7,907 nucleotides of DNA. It comes from Solobacterium sp. Lineage in GTDB: Bacteria; Bacillota_I; Bacilli_A; Erysipelotrichales; Erysipelotrichaceae. Position 1 is the stretch's first letter. Each line of letters opens with the position of its first letter. The stretch covers positions 1 to 7,907 of the forward strand of contig JAFWCP010000557.1 in the NCBI GenBank assembly GCA_017536845.1, written 5' to 3'. The translations under genes and the position numbers were made by a program. Shown piece by piece: positions 1 through 5,421 of this stretch. The notes beneath the pieces were generated by a model. It saw only the letters and a program-made list of their open reading frames with translations, searched no databases and had not been told where the DNA came from.

Positions 1-1
1 C

Positions 2-320
2 ATGACTGCTCTGCAGGAAAGGAAATATCCTTTTTACATATAGGTTCGAAACAGATACAGGTTCAGAATGGTGTGCAGAATTCTTTGATGTTCCGGGTGC
101 AGCAGGAGGAGTGACGGAAGCAGAAGCAGTCGAAGATGCATCTGATAACCTGAAAGCACATTTGGAATTCCTTCCGGAGGATGGAGAAAGTCTTCCCACA
201 ATATCAACATTTGATGAAGGATATTGTTGTGAACAGCCATTTTTAACAAATAAGTCTATGCATCGACGTATCCGGACAACAGCTGAAAGAAAAGCCATCA
301 ATGAAGCTGTTATTGAATAA
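2..320 (+). pseudogene. broken HicB-family antitoxin gene (frameshift near the start, shortened C-terminus)
   Basis: HicB proteins are the antitoxins of type II HicAB systems: an N-terminal partial RNase H-like fold binds the HicA RNase and a C-terminal helix-turn-helix or ribbon-helix-helix domain binds the promoter. The frame running 6-320 reads FDVPGAAGG, then TEAEAVEDASDNLKAHLE and EDGESLP, a typical HicB N-domain, followed by KSMHRRI and INEAVIE, which look like parts of a ribbon-helix-helix tail. An in-frame stop lies at 3-5 and no good start follows. A plausible N-terminus, ATG at 2 reading to KYPFYI, is one frame off and stops at 41-43. Joining them needs a frame correction around 38-44, for example a lost AT unit giving YIYRFE. 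Between TAER and INEAVIE about ten residues seem to be missing relative to intact relatives as I remember them. GTG at 111 directly abuts GGAGGA and would cut the domain in half. The hicA partner would lie left of the window. Family call fairly sure; inactivation inferred. Confidence 0.6.
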
Positions 321-329
321 AACGCATGA

Positions 330-530
330 TCAAAGCAGATATACAGGTGAAAGAAAGGCAAGTGTCTCATTTTCCGGTAATACTTCACAATTATGGCTGA
401 TATTATGCCAGGCAAAAGCATACATAGGCTCAAGGTCATTTTTGAATTGCCTGTCAGCTGTCTGTTTACAATAAATCAGAAAACAGACTTTCGCCTGTTC
501 AGACATCTGATGAATCCGAATGCGAGTCAT
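330..530 (-). CDS. small ORF after the XRE gene; possible degenerate DUF3791-like third gene
   Basis: A 66-codon ORF starts at an ATG immediately after the TGA of the XRE gene (TGAATG), in the same direction, so it could be the last member of the operon. A second ATG at 506 starts MSEQAKVCFLIYC, which resembles the opening of DUF3791 small proteins, often found next to DUF3990 genes. After that the resemblance is lost; in another frame the sequence reads QLTG, reminiscent of the next DUF3791 motif, so this may be a frameshifted, partly deleted remnant. No convincing ribosome site precedes either ATG. An 8-bp inverted repeat (460-467 with 481-488) lies inside it. It may equally be a chance ORF; I would not assign a function. 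Confidence 0.25.
   Translation of the reverse strand: MTRIRIHQMSEQAKVCFLIYCKQTADRQFKNDLEPMYAFAWHNISHNCEVLPENETLAFLSPVYLL
460..488. repeat. 8-bp inverted repeat with a 13-base loop
   Basis: GTCTGTTT at 460-467 pairs perfectly with AAACAGAC at 481-488. There is no long T tract on either side, so it is a poor terminator. It lies downstream of the XRE stop. The GTCTG arm also occurs in the inverted repeat before the DUF3990 gene, which may be coincidence. Confidence 0.3.
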
Positions 531-1184
531 TCAGACTATCTGCTGTTTTTCCAGAAGGTCCTCAATGGTGCAGCCAAGTACTCTGGAGATGCGGTAAAGA
601 GACTCGGCGCTGGCTTTATTGATGTTCTTGTTTCGCTGTTCGTACATCTGAATGGAGCGAAGGGATACACCGGAATACTTTGCGAGCTCAGCCTGTGAGC
701 AGCCATAGGATGTACGGATGCGTTTCAAATTGGTGTCTTTAAAGAATTCCCTGATCCGTTCCTCTGCAATATCAACGAATTTCGTGACGTCGGCTTCATG
801 GAGTGTGTAATACATGTTCTGCAGATCTTCAAAAGAAAGCACCTGAAAAATGGCACTGAAACTTCTGGAGGAAAACCTTTGGTAATAACAGACTGCCCAG
901 CCGATCCAATACTCCCGTGACCGTTCGAAATGCTCCTGCGGTTCATTTTCCAACTGTCTGCCGGTTGTTTCAAACAGGACGTCTGAAGCAATATCAATGC
1001 CGCTTTTCCCGGCAAGCACTGCCGGTTCACCATTTTCCATACGCTTGCTGAGGGAACTTGCGGTGAAAAGCTTTATGAAGTCTTCACCCGGAATGCCGCA
1101 GGTATTGATTGCGTAAGCAAAGGCATCACCAAGTACAGACTGTGCTTTACGCAAATATGTTTCCTGGCATGCGTGGATCATCAT
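531..1184 (-). CDS. XRE-type helix-turn-helix protein, putative antitoxin of the DUF3990 pair
   Basis: This 217-residue cytosolic protein ends in a Cro/C1-type helix-turn-helix (about residues 153-212: LKRIRTSYGCSQAELAKYSG, SLRSIQMYEQ, LYRISRVLGCTIEDLLE). The first ~150 residues form a separate domain I know only from proteins encoded next to DUF3990, including the phrases YWIGWAVCYYQ and TLHEADVTKFVDI. The C-terminal position of the helix-turn-helix is unusual for simple repressors and fits an antitoxin whose N-terminal part contacts the partner. The start is ATG 1184, preceded by AGGGGAGG with 8-base spacing. That ribosome site lies inside the end of the DUF3990 gene and the genes overlap by 38 bases, so translation is probably coupled. 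I infer that the protein neutralises the DUF3990 product and represses the operon. Neither is shown by the sequence. A plain regulator with no antitoxin role is the alternative. Confidence 0.8.
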   Translation of the reverse strand: MMIHACQETYLRKAQSVLGDAFAYAINTCGIPGEDFIKLFTASSLSKRMENGEPAVLAGKSGIDIASDVLFETTGRQLENEPQEHFERSREYWIGWAVCYYQRFSSRSFSAIFQVLSFEDLQNMYYTLHEADVTKFVDIAEERIREFFKDTNLKRIRTSYGCSQAELAKYSGVSLRSIQMYEQRNKNINKASAESLYRISRVLGCTIEDLLEKQQIV

Positions 1185-1839
1185 TGGTAATGCCTCCCCT
1201 CAGAATATCCTGAATATGGATGCCGTCGTCTTCTTCCTCCTGTATTTTCAGATACGCCTGACTGGCTTTGTCGTTTCTGGCTTTACGAAGGACGTAATAC
1301 AGGTCTTTCTGTGCTGTTTCAAACCCTTCATATCTGATCATGGAAAAGGCGGAAGGAGATTTCAGAACAATCTGTTCTCCGGGTTTTCCAAGACGCATGG
1401 CACGGGATAACTGTACAACCGTGATCGTGTTATTCAGGAAGGCTTCGGCAAAATCAAAACAGGAATCGTCAGCTCTGTATCCTGTAATCAGATCACAGGC
1501 ATTGACATTGATGCCAAAGTGTTCAATCAGGTACCGTTTCGCTCTTGCGGCAATCGGATTTCTGATATTGAAAAGACGATGCTCTGTCAGAACGGCGATC
1601 CGGTTGAGTATCGTATAATCCGGGCTGTTCAGATTCAGAATCCGCAGGTACTCGGGGTTTAAAACATATCGGTTTGAAAAACCGTCACGGAGTGAGGAGA
1701 CGGCCCATTCTTTCGCCAGCTCATTGCTTTCCGTACAGTAAAAACCCAACCCAAAATCGTTATTCTTCCGGCCTGCTCCGTAAACCGGAGTAACCACAAT
1801 CTGCGATGAACCGTGGTATAAGGTGATCAGGTCTGCCAT
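1147..1839 (-). CDS. DUF3990 protein, putative ADP-ribosyltransferase-fold toxin
   Basis: The 230-residue product carries the DUF3990 pattern: LYHGS (residues 7-11), NDFGLGFYCTE (27-37) with following ELAKEWAV, GYRADDSCFDFAEAFLNN (120-137) and GEQIVLKS (154-161). DUF3990 has been linked computationally to the ADP-ribosyltransferase fold. H9, Y34 and E155 are the natural candidates for the H-Y-E triad that holds NAD and catalyses transfer in PARP-like enzymes. The target (protein, DNA or RNA) is unknown. There is no signal peptide or membrane segment, so it should act in the cytosol of its own cell unless exported. I chose ATG 1839 because GGAGGG lies 6 bases upstream. A longer frame to ATG 1953, overlapping the upstream GNAT stop, would run through a strong terminator and add 38 residues absent from the family pattern. 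It is followed by, and overlaps, the XRE gene, the arrangement of a toxin-antitoxin operon. Confidence 0.8.
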   Translation of the reverse strand: MADLITLYHGSSQIVVTPVYGAGRKNNDFGLGFYCTESNELAKEWAVSSLRDGFSNRYVLNPEYLRILNLNSPDYTILNRIAVLTEHRLFNIRNPIAARAKRYLIEHFGINVNACDLITGYRADDSCFDFAEAFLNNTITVVQLSRAMRLGKPGEQIVLKSPSAFSMIRYEGFETAQKDLYYVLRKARNDKASQAYLKIQEEEDDGIHIQDILRGGITNDDPRMPGNIFA

Positions 1840-1845
1840 TGTATT

Positions 1846-1851
1846 CCCTCC
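1846..1851 (-). promoter_or_regulatory. ribosome binding site deciding the DUF3990 start
   Basis: GGAGGG on the minus strand ends 6 bases before ATG 1839. It is the best Shine-Dalgarno match for this gene and supports the short (230-residue) form over the longer frame that opens at 1953. Confidence 0.7.
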
Positions 1852-1868
1852 AGACAGTCTCTTGTCTG
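1851..1868. promoter_or_regulatory. inverted repeat before the DUF3990 gene, candidate operator
   Basis: CAGACA (1851-1856) and TGTCTG (1863-1868) are perfect inverted arms separated by 6 bases, abutting the GGAGGG ribosome site of the DUF3990 gene. The position suits autorepression by the XRE protein of the same operon; as RNA it could instead fold into a small hairpin next to the ribosome site. No strong -35/-10 pair is visible in the 40 bases above it, so the operon promoter remains unassigned. Operator function is inferred. Confidence 0.4.
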
Positions 1869-1891
1869 TAATAACATATGGTTCGAGATTG

Positions 1892-1916
1892 AAAAACCGC
1901 TGTATCATCACAGCGG
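1892..1916 (-). terminator. Rho-independent terminator of the GNAT gene
   Basis: On the minus strand a 7-bp stem, CCGCTGT / ACAGCGG with a 6-base loop (1897-1916), is followed by TTTTT (1892-1896). It lies about 35 bases after the GNAT stop codon. It separates the GNAT transcript from the DUF3990/XRE operon, which therefore needs its own promoter or readthrough. Confidence 0.75.
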
Positions 1917-1949
1917 CATTGCCGTTACGGATGCTGAAAACAGACCTGC

Positions 1950-2471
1950 TCATTCGTCTTGTTCCAGACGGCAGATATGAACGACGACACCGTTGGCATC
2001 AATGAGTTCCCGTGAAAACCGGAAACCGCATTTTTCAATCAGATGGACAGATGCACTGTTATCAGGATGTACGGCAATATAGATCGGGGATATCCCCAGG
2101 GTATGGCAATGCCTGATGGCTTCCGACAGGATCTTGTATCCATAGCCCTGCCGCCATTTCGAATGCCTGACCGCATAGCTGATATGGCCAAGTTCCATTG
2201 CCTTTTCTTCGCTCAGCTGATGGGCGATCCCATACTGGCCGATAAACACTTCGTCTTCAATGGCCCACCGGAACAAAGATGCCGGTACATTTTCAGGAAG
2301 CAGGCTGCCGTCTTCGAGAATCTGATAGAATCTCTTCCAGATCGTCCGATACATATCATAGTGCACCGGCAGCAGAGGCAGCCATTCTCTGACGTCATTG
2401 TCATAAGACTCCTGCATGGCTTCCAGAAACTGTTCGACATATTTTTCTTCAGGACGGACATATTTCAGCAT
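1950..2471 (-). CDS. GNAT-family N-acetyltransferase
   Basis: A 173-residue cytosolic enzyme of the Gcn5-related acetyltransferase family, which moves an acetyl group from acetyl-CoA to an amine. The acetyl-CoA binding motif is clear: GHISYAV (95-101), RQGYGY (107-112, the R/QxxGxG/A loop) and the helix ILSEAIRHC, followed by VHPDNSASVHLIEKCGF (134-150), the typical C-terminal motif. The substrate cannot be told; the form resembles single-domain RimJ/RimL- or YhhY-like chromosomal acetyltransferases. I chose ATG 2471 over the in-frame ATG at 2498 because the latter overlaps the TATAAT promoter box and would lie upstream of the transcript start. An AAGGAAGAG stretch lies some 10 bases upstream of ATG 2471, a slightly long spacing. 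GNAT toxins (TacT/AtaT) pair with a small ribbon-helix-helix antitoxin gene; none is seen here, so this is probably not a toxin. It is transcribed alone and ends at its own terminator. Confidence 0.85.
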   Translation of the reverse strand: MLKYVRPEEKYVEQFLEAMQESYDNDVREWLPLLPVHYDMYRTIWKRFYQILEDGSLLPENVPASLFRWAIEDEVFIGQYGIAHQLSEEKAMELGHISYAVRHSKWRQGYGYKILSEAIRHCHTLGISPIYIAVHPDNSASVHLIEKCGFRFSRELIDANGVVVHICRLEQDE

Positions 2472-2496
2472 TTTACCATCTCTCTTCCTTGCTGCC

Positions 2497-2525
2497 ATTA
2501 TAAACCATGGCTTTCAGATTGCCAT
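2497..2525 (-). promoter_or_regulatory. sigma-70-type promoter of the GNAT gene
   Basis: On the minus strand, ATGGCA (2520-2525, 4 of 6 to TTGACA) is 17 bases from a perfect TATAAT (2497-2502). The predicted transcript start is about 2490, giving a leader of about 19 bases before ATG 2471. Transcription diverges from the zinc-ribbon gene on the other strand. Confidence 0.6.
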
Positions 2526-2567
2526 CCCGCATAGCCCTTATACTTTCAGGAAAATCCATTGCTCCTG

Positions 2568-2596
2568 TCGACCCTGATCCGGTTTTCCGGTAGAAT
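2568..2596 (+). promoter_or_regulatory. promoter of the zinc-ribbon membrane protein gene
   Basis: TCGACC (2568-2573, 4 of 6) and TAGAAT (2591-2596, 5 of 6) are 17 bases apart. The leader of about 45 bases contains a weak AGCTG/CAGCT hairpin (about 2612-2627) before the AAGGAG ribosome site. Divergently arranged with the GNAT promoter. Confidence 0.45.
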
Positions 2597-2646
2597 AGAC
2601 AACAGTAAAATCAGCTGTTTCAGCAGCTTTTGAAAAGGAGAATGCC

Positions 2647-4203
2647 ATGTCTACTCTTCAGCATCCCATCCACTTGCTTTGCCCCTCGTGCGGCGCACCG
2701 GTGCGGTATCGCATCGAAGACAATGTCTATCATTGCACCCATTGCGGCAATGATACCCCGCCCGGGGAGAAAGTGAAGCGCAATGATCAATGGCGCCTGA
2801 TCAGCCGGAAACGTCTGCAGGAAGAAATCCATGAGGCAAAGACCGCAGTGTATGACTGCCCCGGCTGCGGGGCCAGCGTCATGATTGCGGAAAAAGAAGC
2901 AGCCGGGACATGTTCCTTCTGCGGCGGCAGCCTTGTCCGGCGGGCCTTTACCGAAAAGGATACCGTTCCCGAAAGCGTGATCCCGTTTCGGATTGATGAA
3001 GAAACGGCAAAGGAAAAACTTCTTGCCTGGGTAAAGAGACATGGCTCACGCCTGGAAAAGGCGGCTGTTTTGAAGAATATCGATGCCCTGCATGGGTATT
3101 ATCTGCCGTATCAGTTTGTCCGCGGCCCGATCGAATGTGAAGTGCAGCGGGACAGCGGTCATCGGAAATACCACTGCGGCGGCTATGTCGATGAAATTGC
3201 CGTCAGCGCCGTCAAAAACCTGAACAACGAGGTGCTTGACGCGGCGGAACCGTTTGCCTGGGAAGAATGCCGGGAATTCCATCTGGGCTATATTGCCGGA
3301 TGCCGGGTCAGGATGCCGGATATCCCCGATGAAGAACTCATCCGCCGGACTGAACAGGAAGTCAAGAGGGGGTATCTGCCGGTGGTAGAGAAAACCATGC
3401 ACACAAAAGGGCTGACGCTGACTGCCCATACACCGTGGCTGGAGAAGCTGCCGGTATTGCTGCCGATGTACGTCATATCCTTGCCGGATCTTACCGCAGC
3501 GGTCAACGGGCAGACGGGGGAAACAGCGATTTCGCTGAACCGATACAGGGATCTCAACCGTTACTGGTTTGTCGAACCGCTGCTGACAACCCTGGCTGTC
3601 TTCCTGGCCGCCTTCCTGTTTTCCCGCTCTGTCGGCGTTGGGCTGATGTTTGCCGTAACAGCCGGATTGATTGCCTTTACCGCCTTTGGCCAGGTAAGGA
3701 ACAGGCATATGCAGCTGGCGGTCTCATCCTCAAAACCCAAAGCTGACAAAAGCGGACAGGCTGTGCCGGTTTTCCGGGAAGAAGTTGACGGCACCATGCG
3801 GAATGTGCGGATTTCCTTCTATCCTTTGGGAAGGATCTTTAAACACATCATCCTGATCCTGTTATTCAACATCATGCCGATGCTGATATGTTTCTTTATC
3901 CGCCTGTTTTCAGACCGCAGTATCTTCGACCTGCAGTTTCAGTACATAAGCATCTGGCTGGTGCTTTCCGTTCCGTTTACGTTTATCTTCTGGATTGCCT
4001 GGCTGCGCCGGGATCTTTTCGATGCCCCGGTGCTGTATGTCATCGAAGCTGACGGCAGTGAAAAACGGCTGAAAGTCAGGAAGACAGGCTTCCTGAAAGG
4101 CTTTGTTGATGCAATACGCTCTGATGACCTGGGCGGGGCATTGCTGATAGGGGCGCTGCCGGTGCTGATGTTTGTGATGTCGATTGTTCTGATGCTTGAA
4201 TAA
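2647..4203 (+). CDS. integral membrane protein with two N-terminal zinc ribbons, function unknown
   Basis: The 518-residue product begins with two TFIIB-like zinc ribbons, each CxxC-x14-CxxC: C12, C15, C30, C33, and C71, C74, C89, C92. A soluble region follows (about 100-305), containing VIPFRID, LHGYYLPYQF and EVQRDSGHRKYHCGG. Hydrophobic segments lie near 309-326, 330-348, 399-420, 433-452 and 496-517; a cytosolic-looking charged stretch (350-398) lies between segments 2 and 3. The pattern matches TFIIB-type zinc ribbon/zinc-ribbon membrane proteins seen in many Bacillota and Actinomycetota, for which no activity is established. The ribbons probably face the cytosol and bind protein or nucleic acid; this is inference. 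The start is ATG 2647 with AAGGAG 6 bases upstream. The gene seems to be transcribed alone. Confidence 0.85.
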   Translation: MSTLQHPIHLLCPSCGAPVRYRIEDNVYHCTHCGNDTPPGEKVKRNDQWRLISRKRLQEEIHEAKTAVYDCPGCGASVMIAEKEAAGTCSFCGGSLVRRAFTEKDTVPESVIPFRIDEETAKEKLLAWVKRHGSRLEKAAVLKNIDALHGYYLPYQFVRGPIECEVQRDSGHRKYHCGGYVDEIAVSAVKNLNNEVLDAAEPFAWEECREFHLGYIAGCRVRMPDIPDEELIRRTEQEVKRGYLPVVEKTMHTKGLTLTAHTPWLEKLPVLLPMYVISLPDLTAAVNGQTGETAISLNRYRDLNRYWFVEPLLTTLAVFLAAFLFSRSVGVGLMFAVTAGLIAFTAFGQVRNRHMQLAVSSSKPKADKSGQAVPVFREEVDGTMRNVRISFYPLGRIFKHIILILLFNIMPMLICFFIRLFSDRSIFDLQFQYISIWLVLSVPFTFIFWIAWLRRDLFDAPVLYVIEADGSEKRLKVRKTGFLKGFVDAIRSDDLGGALLIGALPVLMFVMSIVLMLE

Positions 4204-4208
4204 CCTGG

Positions 4209-4233
4209 ACGGCGCAGCCGTTATTTCTGCTTT
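4209..4233 (+). terminator. weak candidate terminator after the zinc-ribbon gene
   Basis: ACGGC / GCCGT with a 3-base loop (4209-4221) lies 6 bases after the stop and is followed by TATTTCTGCTTT. The stem is short and the T tract interrupted, so termination may be partial. Confidence 0.35.
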
Positions 4234-4533
4234 GCCGGCAGCTCTGCCTTTCAGCATTCTTCTGGCTGCTTACCGGATTCATAAGACCAGCCGGTGCGCC
4301 ATACGCAGAACCAGAGTCTGCTCAAACTCAATGCACCGGATGTTTCCAAAGCACATGCCTGATGACTGAAAAGCCTTGAAAATAACGCAGACGCAGCATG
4401 AAGTGCTGGCATGCAGATGCAGAAAATGCCATCGTTTTATGATCTGCTTTTCCGATTCTTCTTCAAAAAGGAACTATTTCTGCATATCTTTTCGAAGACG
4501 CTTCAATGCTGTGATTCATCCTTCCGTTTTTGT
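4234..4533. other. gene-poor interval, no supported gene
   Basis: About 300 bases between the candidate terminator and the next promoter. A 62-codon plus-strand ORF (4376-4564) lacks a ribosome site, has a cysteine- and phenylalanine-rich product unlike any family I know, and runs into the promoter of the next gene, so I do not annotate it. A TGGCAT/ATGCCA inverted repeat (4407-4412 with 4426-4431) is the only structure noticed. No tRNA cloverleaf or riboswitch is recognised. Confidence 0.5.
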
Positions 4534-4562
4534 TTGTATTTCTGCATTGCGGCTGATAAAAT
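4534..4562 (+). promoter_or_regulatory. promoter of the HAD-SGNH operon
   Basis: TTGTAT (4534-4539) and TAAAAT (4557-4562, 5 of 6) are separated by 17 bases. The predicted start is near 4569, giving a very short leader with AAAGGA (4575-4580) 6 bases before the ATG of the HAD gene. Confidence 0.5.
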
Positions 4563-4586
4563 AACGCAATAAAGAAAGGAATCGGT

Positions 4587-5417
4587 ATGATCAGTAAACT
4601 GAGCGCCATTGCGGCCGATATTGACGGAACCCTGGTAAACAAGGGAGAAAACATCATGCCTTTGACAAAGCAGGCCATCACACAGCTTCACGAAGAAGGG
4701 GTGCTTTTCGGGCTGGCAACAGGAAGAAAGATCGGAAAATCAATATTTGACAGAAAAGAGAAGTGGGGGCTGAGCTTCGACTTCGATTTCCTCATCGGCA
4801 TGAACGGCGGCCAGCTCTGGGACCGTTTCCACGACGAGATTGAAAGCTATTACATGCTCGATACGGATACCATGCATGAAATCCTCGAGATGATGGAGCC
4901 GCTTGGCCTCAATGCTTCCATCTATGAGGATGACCACATGGTGTCCATGTACATGGATACCATGATCCATGCCTCGATGAAACGCAACGGCATTGATGTC
5001 ATCCTGACCAACGGCGACATGGAACGCTTATGCGTCAGGCCGAATTACAACCTCCTGTTCCGATTTGACGAGGCCAAGACCGAACAGATCAAAGCCTATG
5101 CCAACCTGCACCCGTCCGAGAAATACATGGGGACAATGACCTCTCCCGGCATCATTGAATTCATGGATCCAAGGGTGAACAAAGGCCTGGCCTTACGTCA
5201 CTTAGCCAGGCGCAACAACATCCCGGTGGAAGAGATCATGGCCTTTGGAGATATGGACAATGACAAGGAACTGCTCTGGGATGCCGGCTGGGGCGTGTGC
5301 CTGATCAACGGCACCGAAGATACCAAGGCAGCTGCCAATGCCATTACCGAATACTCCTGCACGGAAGACGGCATGGGCAGGTATCTGTTTGACCACTGGA
5401 TCAACAGGAAGGAATAG
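4587..5417 (+). CDS. Cof-type HAD-superfamily phosphatase
   Basis: A 276-residue cytosolic Mg-dependent hydrolase, the usual length of Cof/YkrA/YidA-type HAD IIB enzymes that remove phosphate from sugar phosphates and similar small molecules. All four HAD motifs are visible: DIDGTL (D11 nucleophile, D13 acid/base), ATGR (T45), the motif III lysine K199 in VNKG, and GDMDND (D222, D226) for metal binding. IGMNGG (70-75) and the cap region between motifs II and III are typical of subclass IIB. The actual substrate cannot be read from the sequence. The start has AAAGGA 6 bases upstream. The SGNH esterase gene starts 4 bases after the stop, so the two are surely co-transcribed; a sugar or glycan-derived substrate would suit both, but this is only inference. 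Confidence 0.92.
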   Translation: MISKLSAIAADIDGTLVNKGENIMPLTKQAITQLHEEGVLFGLATGRKIGKSIFDRKEKWGLSFDFDFLIGMNGGQLWDRFHDEIESYYMLDTDTMHEILEMMEPLGLNASIYEDDHMVSMYMDTMIHASMKRNGIDVILTNGDMERLCVRPNYNLLFRFDEAKTEQIKAYANLHPSEKYMGTMTSPGIIEFMDPRVNKGLALRHLARRNNIPVEEIMAFGDMDNDKELLWDAGWGVCLINGTEDTKAAANAITEYSCTEDGMGRYLFDHWINRKE

Positions 5418-5421
5418 GACA

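Noticed and set aside
111..320. GTG start at 111 as the real start of the HicB-like gene
   Set aside because: GGAGGA directly touches the GTG with no spacing, and the HicB domain clearly begins earlier in the same frame.
1840..1953. 38-residue N-terminal extension of the DUF3990 protein from ATG 1953
   Set aside because: It crosses a strong terminator, and the family pattern begins at LYHGS just after ATG 1839, which has a good ribosome site.
1950..2471. GNAT gene as a TacT/AtaT-type toxin
   Set aside because: No small antitoxin gene beside it, and it has its own promoter and terminator.
2472..2498. ATG 2498 as the GNAT start
   Set aside because: It overlaps the TATAAT box, upstream of the predicted transcript start; ATG 2471 is nine codons later.
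3046..3708. Long minus-strand ORF opposite the zinc-ribbon gene
   Set aside because: Antisense shadow of a well-supported gene, with low-complexity product and no domain.
4376..4564. 62-codon plus-strand ORF in the gap before the HAD gene
   Set aside because: No ribosome site, unlikely composition, and overlap with the HAD promoter.
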